64,000 bases of DNA from Ardenticatenales bacterium (GCA_020634515.1 JACKBL010000008.1:124001-188000), one strand, 5' to 3'. Shown: positions 49,085-58,206, counted from the first letter of the stretch. The notes: generated by a model not told the origin, from the letters alone. Numbers and translations: made by a program.

Positions 49085-49891
49085 TCACGACGCCTCATGT
49101 TCGGAAACGGAAGCGGCGCTGTCGTAAACGAGTTCCACATGCTTGAGGCGGCTGATGGCTCTTTCCACCAGCGCCAGCAGCAGCATGACGAATAAATCCA
49201 CGCCCAGGGCGAGCGAAAAGGCGACGCCGAGGTAGCCGAAGACGCGGGATGCGGGGCCGGCGATTCCTTCCCAGAGGATGTTTTGCGCGCCCAGCAGCAC
49301 CACGAGGAGGCCGAGGAGGAGCAGGGCGATGATGAAGGCGGGCCAGGCGCGACGGTCAGAGGGGCTGGGGAGCATGGCGTTGCTGATGGCAAAGAGGAGG
49401 TAGAGCCAGACGAGAAAGTCGTTGGCGGAGAATATCTGGCCGAGGGCCAGGGTGAGTTCGTTCATTTGCCCGCTCTGGATGGCGGCTCCAAGCTGGGCGA
49501 TGTCGAAGATGTTGAAGGCGATGAGGAGGATGGCGGCGGTTCCAAAGAGGAGGGGCGCGCCGCCGATGAGGCTTTCGCGGAAGGGGCCGAGGGTGCGGCT
49601 CTTGTAGTATTCCACGTATCCGAGTTGGATGGAGCCGTCTTTTTGCACGCGGGGGATGAGGCTGAATCGTCCGGTGCGTACACCTAACATGCCGGCAGTC
49701 AACCAGTGGCTCACCTCATGCAAAAACACGCCCGGCAGCAGCACGATGGCGTACAGAATCATCGCCCAGTTGGCTTTGCCCAGCAGCAGCAAGGAAACAC
49801 CGTGCAGGTGGCGGTGAATCCACCGCTGTACCAGCAGCAGCAGCGGCAGCGTCACCGCCACCCAGATGAAAGGAGCGAGCAGTTCGTTCAT
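49085..49891 (-). CDS. M50 family membrane metalloprotease
   Basis: 268 residues with six or so hydrophobic helices. The zinc-binding motif HEVSHWLTAGMLGV is at about residue 58, with both His and the catalytic Glu. A later membrane-proximal segment NAMLPSPSDRRAWP near 167 replaces the usual N-P-x-x-D-G and keeps an Asp. It resembles site-2 protease-like M50 proteins that cleave within membranes; the substrate is unknown. The DNA methyltransferase gene lies 11 bases upstream on the same strand. Confidence 0.8.
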   Translation of the reverse strand: MNELLAPFIWVAVTLPLLLLVQRWIHRHLHGVSLLLLGKANWAMILYAIVLLPGVFLHEVSHWLTAGMLGVRTGRFSLIPRVQKDGSIQLGYVEYYKSRTLGPFRESLIGGAPLLFGTAAILLIAFNIFDIAQLGAAIQSGQMNELTLALGQIFSANDFLVWLYLLFAISNAMLPSPSDRRAWPAFIIALLLLGLLVVLLGAQNILWEGIAGPASRVFGYLGVAFSLALGVDLFVMLLLALVERAISRLKHVELVYDSAASVSEHEAS

Positions 49892-49902
49892 GAACGTTTT
49901 GG

Positions 49903-50877
49903 TTAATCAGACATCAAATCTGCTATTGGATGATCAAATAATGCGCGTTGGACCGGCGTTTCGTTCTTGGAGGAAGGGGTTACGCCTTCGCTGTCGAGTC
50001 TGCGTTGTGCGATTTGATGATATGCCGGCATGATCTCAAACCCAATGAAATGTCGCTCAAGTGACTTCGCGGCAACAGCCGTTGTCCCGCTTCCCATGAA
50101 GGGGTCGAGTACGATTTGGACCTCTTTCGTTGTTAGCTTAATCAGAAAGGCTATCAATCCTAGCGGCTTCTGCGCCTCATGTACTTTGGGTTCATTCTTC
50201 TGGCATTTGAATTCCAGGACGTTAGTAGGGTTTGCGCCATCAATTTGGCAGTGCCGCAGGTTCATTGCGCCAACGGTGTGTTCCAGTACATTGTCCGTGA
50301 TCGTCCCCCCCATTTTGTAAGGTTTTATGAACCAGGCTATTGGTTCATATGCTGGCGCCAAGTTACCCAAGCGCCAGCCCACCCAATTTTCCGCCTCGGC
50401 GCCCAAGCCGCGTCGTTTAAGGATCATGCTAAGGCGCTGCGCCCTGTGGTGCGCCGATGGTTTCTTCCAGGCCAGCGTGTCCTTGAGCAGGAAGCCGCTG
50501 TCTTCAAAGGCGTTGATGACGCGATGGATTGTACGACGCGCGCCAAAGACGAAGAGTGAGGCCCCACTTTTCATTTTGGGTAATACCATTTGTGCCCAGG
50601 TTTGACACCACTCCTGATATTCCGCGCCTATGTTCCGGTCTGCTTGCGACCAGCCATTGATTGGCTTGCCCCTTCTCTTGAAAGCGGCTTTCCCTGCTTG
50701 CGCGGGCGATTGGCCCAAAAGCGCGGAGTTTGTGTTGTCATGGAGGACGTCCCAATCATCCAGATTGATTCCATACGGAATATCTGAGAGGAACAGGTCA
50801 ATACTGTCGTTAGTCAGATTTGGGATGTGATCACGACAGTCTCCCATCGTGATCTTGTCAAGATAGACGTCATTCAT
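49903..50877 (-). CDS. DNA methyltransferase (N4-cytosine or N6-adenine, beta-type)
   Basis: 324 residues. The catalytic motif IV is SDIPYG at residues 31-36 in place of the usual (D/S)PP(Y/W), near the N-terminus; the AdoMet motif I is VLDPFMGSGTTAVAAKSLER near 257, followed by HFIGFEI. Motif order IV then I marks the beta class. The central region, about 130 residues, would hold the target-recognition domain. No cognate restriction endonuclease is recognisable next to it, so it is an orphan or the partner of the small ORF upstream, whose stop overlaps its start (ATGA). The gene is AT-richer than its neighbours, which suggests acquisition. Confidence 0.88.
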   Translation of the reverse strand: MNDVYLDKITMGDCRDHIPNLTNDSIDLFLSDIPYGINLDDWDVLHDNTNSALLGQSPAQAGKAAFKRRGKPINGWSQADRNIGAEYQEWCQTWAQMVLPKMKSGASLFVFGARRTIHRVINAFEDSGFLLKDTLAWKKPSAHHRAQRLSMILKRRGLGAEAENWVGWRLGNLAPAYEPIAWFIKPYKMGGTITDNVLEHTVGAMNLRHCQIDGANPTNVLEFKCQKNEPKVHEAQKPLGLIAFLIKLTTKEVQIVLDPFMGSGTTAVAAKSLERHFIGFEIMPAYHQIAQRRLDSEGVTPSSKNETPVQRALFDHPIADLMSD

Positions 50878-51185
50878 GCTGATTTCCAGCCAAACTTAAG
50901 AATTCTGTTGCTGGCGAGCGACTGAACCGTGCGTATCCGGTTATCTAATTTCCTCCACTTCATGATATCGTTAATTGCCTCCTCTCTTGAGAGCGTCATG
51001 ATTCGCGCTCTTTCTTCGGCGAGAAAGGAAAGCGCTTCCTCCTCTTGAGCAAGGTCAGTTTCGACTCTTTGTGCATCGAAGCCAAAGTTTTTGCTCAGAT
51101 CGCTTATTTTTTCGATCCAGAATCGGCGATTTCTGATCTGCTCAACAGTGATAACTGCCTGATCGACGATGCTTCGGTTCCTATG
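50874..51185 (-). pseudogene. Short ORF between tpiA and the methyltransferase, probably a truncated gene
   Basis: The minus strand is open for 103 codons directly after the tpiA stop and in its frame, and ends with TGA overlapping the methyltransferase ATG. The translation is protein-like, with RNRRFWIEKISDLSKNFGFD, RVETDLAQEEEALSFLAEER and EEAINDIMKWRKLDNRIRTV followed by QSLASNRILKFGW. There is no ATG, GTG or TTG until codon 63 (50999), so the 5' end seems lost, or it is translated after stop readthrough or from a rare start. Composition is like the methyltransferase, not tpiA. No known domain is recognised. Confidence 0.5.
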
Positions 51186-51941
51186 TCAAGCGGCGTTGCG
51201 CACCAGGTCCACGAAAGAGGGCTTGAGGCTGGCCCCGCCGACGAGTGCGCCGTCGATGTCCGGGTGCTGCATGTAGTCGGCGATGTTTTCCGGTTTGACG
51301 CTGCCGCCGTATTGGATGCGAATCTGGTCGGCGGTGGCTTCGCCAAATATCTCCGCCAGCGTGCCGCGCACGGTGAGGCCGATGATGTTGCCGGCACTGG
51401 TGGGGTTCGCCGATTTGCCTGTGCCAATAGCCCAGATGGGTTCATAGGCGACGACACAAATGGCTGCTTGCGCGGGAGAAATGCCGGCAAATGCCGCCCG
51501 CACCTGTCCACTCACAAAAACATGCGTCTCCCCCGCCTCATTTTGCGCCAGACTCTCCCCTACGCACACAATGGGGATCAGATTGTGCGCCAGGGCCGCC
51601 TTGATCTTGCGGTTGACGCCTTCGTCCGTTTCATTGTAGTAGGCGCGCCGTTCCGAGTGGCCCAGGATGACGTACCGGCAAAACGGCGTGAGCATATTCG
51701 GGGCGCATTCGCCTGTGTACGCGCCGGTTTCCGCGAAGTGCATGTTTTGCGCCCCCACGCCAATGCGTGTTCCCCGCAGCGCATCCGCCACGCCGGGCAA
51801 GGCCACGAATGGCGGACACACGGCGCTGTCTACAGTGTCGATTTCATTCAGTCCATGCCGGATTTGGCGCACGAAGGCGACCGCTTCATCCGGGGTTTTA
51901 TTCATTTTCCAATTGCCGGCAATAAATGGCTTACGCATCAT
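51186..51941 (-). CDS. tpiA: Triosephosphate isomerase
   Basis: Glycolytic interconversion of dihydroxyacetone phosphate and glyceraldehyde 3-phosphate. 251 residues, starting at the ATG at 51941 or at 51938 (AAGGA lies just upstream of both). Active-site residues are present: N10 and K12 in AGNWKMNK, the His of VILGHSERR near 95, the Glu of VVAYEPIWAIGTGK near 166, then IQYGGSVKPENI and DGALVGGASL. Length is standard. An acquired-looking segment with the methyltransferase begins right after its stop codon. Confidence 0.97.
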   Translation of the reverse strand: MMRKPFIAGNWKMNKTPDEAVAFVRQIRHGLNEIDTVDSAVCPPFVALPGVADALRGTRIGVGAQNMHFAETGAYTGECAPNMLTPFCRYVILGHSERRAYYNETDEGVNRKIKAALAHNLIPIVCVGESLAQNEAGETHVFVSGQVRAAFAGISPAQAAICVVAYEPIWAIGTGKSANPTSAGNIIGLTVRGTLAEIFGEATADQIRIQYGGSVKPENIADYMQHPDIDGALVGGASLKPSFVDLVRNAA

Positions 51942-52010
51942 TCTCGTCCTTTACGCCAGGTAGAAGGCGTCTCCCATGCGCCAGGGGCGCTACCAGGACG
52001 GATTCCACCC

Positions 52011-53768
52011 TCACAGCGTATTCAGCAGCCGTTGTATGTGCGTTCGCAACCACAACGGCGTATCTTCCGCCGTCAGCGCCGCTTGCAGCGTCTGCCGCGC
52101 TCGCTGTGGCTCATTCATCTCGCGGTAGAGAATACCCTGCAAAAAGAGGAATTCCGCCCGCACCGGATTGCTTTGTTCGCGCAGCGCCTGGTTCACAATC
52201 CGCATGGCGGCGGCGCTGTTGCCTGTTTTGTAAGCCTGATAGGCTTCTCCTAATTGTACGGTGAACGTGCTGTCAGGTCTAGCTTGTATCGTTGCCATTA
52301 GGTCTGCCACCGCCGTCGCGCCCCGGTCCGCCAGGATCACCTCGATCATCATCAGGTTGGAGAGGGTAGGGTCGTCGGCGAACTGCCGCAAGCCCAGCAG
52401 CAGGATCACGTGCGCCAGGTCGTAGTAAGCGGGATAGAAAAGGGCGGCTTGCGCGGCGGAGATGAGGGGATTGGGGTCGTTTGTGCCGGCAAAAGTTGTC
52501 TCCAACAGTTGCAGCACCTCACGATTATTGCCCGCCTGCAAATAGGCTGCCGCCAATTCCAGGCGCAGCGCCAGATCATCCGGCGCTGCTTGCACTAGCG
52601 CCAGAAGTTGGTTGGGAGCGCGCAATTGCTCCGGCGCAGGTATCCGTAGCAAGACGGGCGTAGGCGCCGGCGCCACCGTCGCCGCCGCCGCCGTGGCCTC
52701 CGCCTGGTTCTGATTGATGCCATTGCTCACGGCCACCAGCCCCAGGCAAAGACACATGCCCAGCGCCATGCCCAGCAAAACCAGCAGCAGGGTGCGGCGG
52801 CGACTGTGCGGGGATGGCGTTGCCCCGGCTTGTGCCTCAATCGGCGGCGGCGTGCGCGCGGGTTCGGCGACCGTCGGCGCAATGGCCACCACATCCACGG
52901 GGGACCGCTCCCGGCGCTCAGGCGGAGCCACTTCCGTGGTTGTTGCCAGCAGCGCCTGGCGAAAAGCCACTGCCAGCGTCCCCGCCGAGGCATACCGCTC
53001 CTCCGGCGACTTGGATAGTGCCCGCCGCAGCACCGCGGCCAATGCCGGCGACACGCGCGGGTTGATCTGCGCCGGATCAGGCGGCGGCGTGAAGATGTGG
53101 TCGTGGATGATCGTGTAAAACGTGTCTCCCTGAAAAGGGACTTGCCCGCAAACCATCTCGTACATAACGACGCCAAAGGAGTAAACATCGGCGCGTTCGT
53201 CAATCCGCGGGTCCCCACGTGCTTGCTCCGGGGAAATGTACTGCGGCGTGCCCAGCATCACATCCTGCGACAGCGTTGATTCACCCGTTTCCGCCAGCCG
53301 CGCCAGGCCAAAATCGGTGATGATGATCTTGCCTTCCTGAGAAAGGATGATGTTCGATGGCTTGATGTCCCGATGCAGCACGCCACGGGCGTGGGCATAG
53401 TCCAGGGCGGAGGCAATGGCGCCCGTGATTGGCAAAATCTCCGCGCGCGTCAACATGCGACGACCGAGTATGTCCTTGAGCGTTTCCCCCTCAATCAGGC
53501 GCATCACCAGGTAAGGATGCCCTTCGTGTTCGGCAAAATCGTAGACGGGGACGATGTGGGGGTGGTCCAGTTGGGCTACGACGCGGGCCTCGCGCTGAAA
53601 GCGGCGGAGGAAGGTGGCATCCGTAGCGAAAGCCGGGTGCAGGATTTTGATGGCGACGTACCGATCCAGCGCCTCATGGTAGGCGCGATAGACGCTGGCC
53701 ATTCCCCCCTGACCCAACCGCTCCACGAGGCGGTAAGGGCCAATTTTGTCGCCGATATGAAAACTCAT
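52011..53768 (-). CDS. Membrane Ser/Thr protein kinase with TPR-like C-terminus
   Basis: 585 residues. The kinase domain (about 12-270) has LGQGGMASVYRA, Lys41 (VAIK), HRDIKPSN at 132-139 and DFG at 152-154, with SPEQARGD as the APE region, so it should be active. A single membrane helix is at about 326-350, after a Pro-rich linker. Residues 360-585 are helical with LRLELAAAYLQAGNNREVLQ and QLGEAYQAYKTGNSAAAMRI, which look like degenerate TPR units, placed outside the cell. No PASTA repeats. No ligand can be predicted. It is 69 bases upstream of tpiA on the same strand. Confidence 0.9.
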   Translation of the reverse strand: MSFHIGDKIGPYRLVERLGQGGMASVYRAYHEALDRYVAIKILHPAFATDATFLRRFQREARVVAQLDHPHIVPVYDFAEHEGHPYLVMRLIEGETLKDILGRRMLTRAEILPITGAIASALDYAHARGVLHRDIKPSNIILSQEGKIIITDFGLARLAETGESTLSQDVMLGTPQYISPEQARGDPRIDERADVYSFGVVMYEMVCGQVPFQGDTFYTIIHDHIFTPPPDPAQINPRVSPALAAVLRRALSKSPEERYASAGTLAVAFRQALLATTTEVAPPERRERSPVDVVAIAPTVAEPARTPPPIEAQAGATPSPHSRRRTLLLVLLGMALGMCLCLGLVAVSNGINQNQAEATAAAATVAPAPTPVLLRIPAPEQLRAPNQLLALVQAAPDDLALRLELAAAYLQAGNNREVLQLLETTFAGTNDPNPLISAAQAALFYPAYYDLAHVILLLGLRQFADDPTLSNLMMIEVILADRGATAVADLMATIQARPDSTFTVQLGEAYQAYKTGNSAAAMRIVNQALREQSNPVRAEFLFLQGILYREMNEPQRARQTLQAALTAEDTPLWLRTHIQRLLNTL

Positions 53769-54076
53769 GAGCCGCCCAATATACTTTACCTGCCTGCCCG
53801 CGCCTGTTACCCTGCTATGCTTGCGCCGCCCGACCTGCTGCCCGGACAGGGGCAGGATGCTGGTTCGATTTGTAGGAAATAGGTCGGAACAGGGTGATTA
53901 TAGGGGAGGGACGTTTCGGTGACAATATGCGGATGACGCTTGGGCACAGGCGTTTTCGTTGACATGGGGCCAGGCTTTACGCGAGTCCCCTTCGCAAATA
54001 GCCTGTCGGGCGAGTTTCCAACGCGCCTGGAAAAGTTGACGGTTTGGTGAATGAAAAACCTTACTGAATCGTAACT
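53769..54076. other. Intergenic region upstream of the TPR kinase, no gene seen
   Basis: No credible ORF. On the minus strand TATATT lies 9 bases before the kinase ATG and may be a -10 box, without a convincing -35. The rest shows no repeat that recurs elsewhere in the window. Confidence 0.4.
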
Positions 54077-54144
54077 GCCAAGCTCAATTGGACCAATTTT
54101 CTCTGGTAAAATTGGTCCAATCTCCAGAGAGCGTTAGCCGTTAC
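54077..54144. repeat. Dispersed hairpin repeat family R1, copy e
   Basis: Arms ATTGGACCAATTTT and AAAATTGGTCCAATC around CTCTGGT, followed by TCCAGAGAGCGTTAGCCGTT, so it lies in the opposite orientation to copies a, b and d. Full length. Confidence 0.8.
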
Positions 54145-54198
54145 ATTGAATTTTGAAAAACAAACGGGTAGTCGCGCACCCGCGCCCTCGGGAAATAG

Positions 54199-54225
54199 CC
54201 CCCTTCCCCCCGCGGGGGAAGGGGG
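54199..54225. repeat. Perfect 12-bp C/G hairpin
   Basis: CCCCCTTCCCCC and GGGGGAAGGGGG with a 3-base loop, downstream of rny on the minus strand (108 bases past its stop). There is no T-run, so it is probably not a terminator. The stretch to 54333 otherwise carries only a fragment AGACCTTTAAGGTTTGG, reminiscent of the hairpin at 25556. Confidence 0.6.
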
Positions 54226-54333
54226 TTGGGGGGTGGTCTTGCTTAAATCGCCAGACGCGATTACCGAGGTCGTTTCTTAAAGTTCAAGAGACCTTTAAGG
54301 TTTGGTAATGCCCGACAACCTGAAAACGGACCC

Positions 54334-55872
54334 TTACTTGGCAAAGCCGACGGCGCGCGTTTCACGGATGACGGTCACCTGGATTTGACCGGGATACTGC
54401 ATACTTTCTTCAATCGTCTTGGCGATATCCTTGGAGAGGCGAATCGCCCCCAGGTCGTCAATAGCGCCTGGCTTCACCAGGATGCGGATTTCGCGTCCCG
54501 CTTGCAGTGCATAGGCACTCTCCACACCGGTGAAGGATACGGCAATGTCTTCCAGCGTGCGCACACGCTTGATGTAATTCTCCAGGCTCTCACGCCGCGC
54601 GCCGGGACGCGAACCGGAAATCGCATCGGCCACTTCCACGATGATGGCTTCCACCGATTCTTGTTCTACCTCGTGGTGGTGCGAGGCAATGGCGTTGATC
54701 ACGGGGGCGGGCACACGGAAGCGGGCGGCATAATCCGCGCCCAACTGGGCGTGCGTGCCTTCCTGTTCATGGTCCAGCGCTTTGCCCAGGTCGTGCAGGA
54801 GCGCACCCATCTTCGCGGTTTCCACATCCGCGCCCAGTTCGGCGGCGAGGACGCTGGCGATTTTGGAGGCTTCCACGGAGTGGTGAAGTTGGTTCTGCCC
54901 ATATGAGGTGCGAAATTTCAGGCGACCCAGAAGCTTAATGACCTCGCGATGTAGGCCATGTACATTGGCTTCATAGACGGCCTGCTCGCCTGCTTCTACA
55001 ATGATGCGGTTGACCTCGTCGCGGGCGTCTTTGATCAGTTTTTCGATGCGCGCGGGGTGGATGCGCCCGTCGGCGATCAGTTTTTCCAGGGCGCGGCGGG
55101 CGACTTCACGGCGCACGGGGTCAAAACTGGAGATGGTGACGGCTTCGGGGGTGTCGTCAACAATGACATCTACGCCGGCTGCTTGCTCAAAGGCGCGGAT
55201 GTTGCGCCCGTTGCGCCCGATGATGCGACCTTTCATCTCGTCGCTGGGGAGGGGGACGACGGAGACGGTGATTTCGGAGACGTGTTCGCTACTGATGCGT
55301 TGGATGGCGGTGGCGATGAGTTTGCGCGCTTTTTCGTCTGCTGTTTCGCGGGCTTCGTCTTCGATTTCGCGCATGATGCGGGCCATGTCCTGGCGCGCTT
55401 CGACTTCGGCGGCGGCCAACAGTTCTTGCCGCGCTTCGTCGGTGGTCATCTGGGCGACTTTTTGCAGTTCTACCTGGCGCTCGCTGGCGAGTTGTTCCAG
55501 ATCATTTTGCTGCTTGTCCAGGCGGCTTTGGCGTTTGTTGAGGGCCTGTTCGCGTATTTCGACTTTCTTTGCCTGGCGGTCCTGGCTGGCCTGGCGGCGG
55601 TCGAGCCGTTCTTCGGCGCGGGCAAGGTCTTCAAAGCGGCGTTCGACGACTTTTTCCGCTTCGGAGCGGAGTTCTTTGCTTTCCTCCTGGGCTTTGCTGA
55701 GGAGTTCCTGGGTTTCTCGTTGGGCCTCCTGTCGTTGTAGGTTGATTTCTTGTAGGGCTTGTTGGTACTCCTGGTCATGGTTGGGCTTGAGGAATCGCCA
55801 GTAGATGCCGGCAACAATTGCCGCCCCTACGACGAGTCCCACCAGGAGACCCACAAAAAAATACACATCCAT
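54334..55872 (-). CDS. rny: Ribonuclease Y
   Basis: Membrane-bound endoribonuclease that starts mRNA decay in many Gram-positive and related bacteria. 512 residues from the ATG at 55872, with AAGGAG 10 bases upstream. A single N-terminal helix (VYFFVGLLVGLVVGAAIVAG, about 3-25) is followed by a coiled coil (30-200), a KH domain with MKGRIIGRNGRNIRAFE near 210, and an HD domain with GALLHDLGKALDHE near 350. Order and length match the family (510-525). recX lies 21 bases upstream. Confidence 0.96.
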   Translation of the reverse strand: MDVYFFVGLLVGLVVGAAIVAGIYWRFLKPNHDQEYQQALQEINLQRQEAQRETQELLSKAQEESKELRSEAEKVVERRFEDLARAEERLDRRQASQDRQAKKVEIREQALNKRQSRLDKQQNDLEQLASERQVELQKVAQMTTDEARQELLAAAEVEARQDMARIMREIEDEARETADEKARKLIATAIQRISSEHVSEITVSVVPLPSDEMKGRIIGRNGRNIRAFEQAAGVDVIVDDTPEAVTISSFDPVRREVARRALEKLIADGRIHPARIEKLIKDARDEVNRIIVEAGEQAVYEANVHGLHREVIKLLGRLKFRTSYGQNQLHHSVEASKIASVLAAELGADVETAKMGALLHDLGKALDHEQEGTHAQLGADYAARFRVPAPVINAIASHHHEVEQESVEAIIVEVADAISGSRPGARRESLENYIKRVRTLEDIAVSFTGVESAYALQAGREIRILVKPGAIDDLGAIRLSKDIAKTIEESMQYPGQIQVTVIRETRAVGFAK

Positions 55873-55893
55873 GAATTCCAACTCCTTATCAAC

Positions 55894-56526
55894 TTATTCA
55901 GGTTCGTCGGCGGCCTGCGCCTGCCACACCGCCCGTGTTACCTGGCGGATAGTGTCATAATCAAAGCCGCGTCGTTGTAAGAAGCTGCCCATTTTTTGGG
56001 AAAACGCCTCCCAGGGTAGATGGGACCAGCGTTGGGCCTGCTTCTCGGCTGCCCGCCGGGCGCTGCTGGTATCATCCAGCCTGGTCAAGACAGCCTCAAT
56101 AATATGTCGCTCCAGCCCCTTTTGCTGAAGTTCCTGGCGCAAAGCCAGGGTGCCGCGGGGCTTAAAACTCTCTCGTTGTTCGATCCAGTAGCGGGCAAAG
56201 GCAACGTCGTCCAGCAAATGCCGCTCCTGTAAATTTCTGATGACCTGCTCCACCAGGGGGACAGGTATTTCCTTGCGCAGCAGATTTTGTCGCACTTCCG
56301 CCGTGCTGCGTGGGCGGTAGCTGAGGAATCGTTCCGCTGTGAGACGCGCTTTGTCGAATTCGTCCTGGCTGCGGACTTGGGCCAGGAGTTCTGGCGTCAA
56401 TGGTTGGCCTATTTTCAATTCCGCTGCCGCGGTCAGGGACAGGCTGAAGGCGTACTGTCCCCCAACGTAGATGTTAACTCGTTGTTGGTTGCGTTTTTGC
56501 GGTTGGATGTCGCTAATAAGGTCCAT
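55894..56526 (-). CDS. recX: RecA regulator RecX
   Basis: RecX limits RecA filament growth. 210 residues from the ATG at 56526; an ATG 18 codons earlier lies inside the terminator hairpin and is rejected. Three-helix RecX repeats are visible: AERFLSYRPRSTAEVRQNLL near 66, VIRNLQERHLLDDVAFARYW near 95, then ALRQELQQKGLERHIIEAVL. The C-terminus has MGSFLQRRGFDYDTIRQVTR. Length is within the family range (150-260). It follows recA, from which a terminator separates it, so expression should depend on read-through, as in E. coli. Confidence 0.93.
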   Translation of the reverse strand: MDLISDIQPQKRNQQRVNIYVGGQYAFSLSLTAAAELKIGQPLTPELLAQVRSQDEFDKARLTAERFLSYRPRSTAEVRQNLLRKEIPVPLVEQVIRNLQERHLLDDVAFARYWIEQRESFKPRGTLALRQELQQKGLERHIIEAVLTRLDDTSSARRAAEKQAQRWSHLPWEAFSQKMGSFLQRRGFDYDTIRQVTRAVWQAQAADEPE

Positions 56527-56534
56527 GTGAATCA

Positions 56535-56572
56535 AACAAAAAAGCGCCACGGTTGCCAGCAACCACGGCGCT
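56535..56572 (-). terminator. Intrinsic terminator between recA and recX
   Basis: On the minus strand a 13-bp stem with a 2-base mismatch (AGCGCC-GT-GGTTG / CAACC-GT-GGCGCT) and a 4-base loop is followed by TTTTTTG and TTT. It ends 9 bases before the recX start. In E. coli a terminator at the same place lets only a small fraction of recA transcripts reach recX. Confidence 0.75.
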
Positions 56573-56995
56573 CTATCCATACAGGAAACCGATTATGCAG
56601 GTAGCCAATGCCGGCAACCTGAGACCAGGTCAATCTTCTCTTGCTACAGTTCGCTGCGTCGCTGTCTGCCGGCATACACCCCCAAGATAACAGCGAACCC
56701 GACCGATACCTTAACTCATTTGTCTCGCAGTGTGTGCCTTCTGCGTGGCAGATAACGTGTCACACCAGGATGCCATTTGAATTACAAGCGCCCATGCCAA
56801 TGGTGGGCGAAAACCTACTTAACCTGGTTGGTACTCGAAGCATCTATCCACCCCCAAATAGTGAGCGGGAGCGAATAGTATTCCTGTTGACTGGCTGTTG
56901 CGTTGCCGTGATTGATTGCATTTGGCCTGTCATTTACATCTGCTCGCTTGGTCAGATATGTCAGGCTTATGCGCGTATGGGCGTTGTGCAGTGGA
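56573..56995. other. Gap between recA and the recX terminator, no gene seen
   Basis: About 420 bases. The plus-strand ORF at 56641-57024 crosses the recA end and has a random composition, so it is rejected. Two TGCCGGCA sites (56608 and 56667) are present. No promoter for recX is evident. Confidence 0.4.
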
Positions 56996-58018
56996 TTATG
57001 CTGCTGTCTCGGACTGCCCATTGAGCAGCGGTAATCCTGCTTCTTGTCGGATAAGTTGCTCCAGTTCGAGCAAAAAGCCAGGATTCTCCGCCAGAAAAGT
57101 TTTCGCGTTTTCGCGTCCCTGTCCTAGCAGGGTATCGCCATAACGATAGTAGGAACCTCGTTTGTCCAGCAAACCGAAGCTCACGCCCAGGTCTACTACG
57201 TCCCCCGTCTTGGAAATGCCTTCGTTGTACATGATGTCGAATTCGCATTCCGTAAACGGTGGGGCGACCTTGTTTTTCTTCACTTTCACCCGCGTGCGGT
57301 TGCCCGTGATGTCGCTTTTGTCCTTGATGGCCTGCACACGTCGAATATCCAGGCGTACGGAGGCATAAAACTTAAGGGCATTGCCGCCGCTGGTCGTTTC
57401 CGGGTTACCAAACATGACGCCGATCTTCATGCGTAGCTGATTCGTGAAGATCACAATCGTATTGGTCTGTTTGATCGTGCCGGACATCTTGCGTAGCGCC
57501 TGGGACATGAGGCGGGCCTGTAGGCCGACATGAGCATCGCCCATTTCGCCTTCAATTTCCGCCCGAGGCACCAGGGCCGCGACCGAGTCGATGACGACGA
57601 CATCCATTGCGCCCGAACGAATCAAAGCATCCGCTATCTCCAGCGCCTGTTCGCCGGTGTCGGGTTGGGAGACGTAAAGGCTGTTGACGTCAACACCGCA
57701 GCGTGCCGCGTAACGGGGGTCCAGCGCGTGTTCCATGTCAATGAAGGCGCAGATGCCCCCGGTCTTTTGTGCTTCCGCGATGATGTGCTGGCACAAAGTG
57801 GTTTTGCCAGAAGACTCTGGCCCATAAATCTCGACGACGCGCCCACGAGGCAGACCACCAATACCGAGGGCAATGTCCAAAGCCAGCGATCCTGTGGGGA
57901 TGGCGTCTACCTGGAGATGCTGTGCGTCTCCCAGGCGCATAATTGCGCCATCACCAAAACGCTTCCGAATCGTTGCCAACGTGTTGTCCAATGCCTTGTC
58001 ACGGTTCTGTGTATTCAT
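56996..58018 (-). CDS. recA: Recombinase RecA
   Basis: Central strand-exchange protein and co-protease of LexA. 340 residues with Walker A GPESSGKTT at 66-74, the MAW motif region, IVVIDSVAALVP-like Walker B (VVVIDSVAALVPRAEIEGEM near 140), the L2 loop INQLR-like FTNQLRMKIGVMFGNPETTS near 190 and GGNALKFYASVRLDIRRV. In the L2 motif ITNQ is present, as expected. Length is typical (340-355). The C-terminal acidic tail is short. It has a long leader with a terminator-like hairpin (58207-58267). Confidence 0.97.
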   Translation of the reverse strand: MNTQNRDKALDNTLATIRKRFGDGAIMRLGDAQHLQVDAIPTGSLALDIALGIGGLPRGRVVEIYGPESSGKTTLCQHIIAEAQKTGGICAFIDMEHALDPRYAARCGVDVNSLYVSQPDTGEQALEIADALIRSGAMDVVVIDSVAALVPRAEIEGEMGDAHVGLQARLMSQALRKMSGTIKQTNTIVIFTNQLRMKIGVMFGNPETTSGGNALKFYASVRLDIRRVQAIKDKSDITGNRTRVKVKKNKVAPPFTECEFDIMYNEGISKTGDVVDLGVSFGLLDKRGSYYRYGDTLLGQGRENAKTFLAENPGFLLELEQLIRQEAGLPLLNGQSETAA

Positions 58019-58206
58019 TCGCTGGTGCTGCCTTCTGTTTCAGTTCTCCATTTCCGGGATGATGCACTTCTCGTTGCTTCTCGCGCGGCCAATTTGCCTG
58101 ACGTATGCGCGTTATCCATTTTGCGTAGAAGCCAAGCTCGGGTTTGGGAAGCAGAGCGCGTGGCTTGTGGGGCCGGGCCGCCGCGATCAGAATTGCGTGT
58201 CGGCCA

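Noticed and set aside
54199..54225. C/G-rich hairpin as the rny terminator
   Set aside because: It is over 100 bases past the rny stop and has no T-run on that strand.
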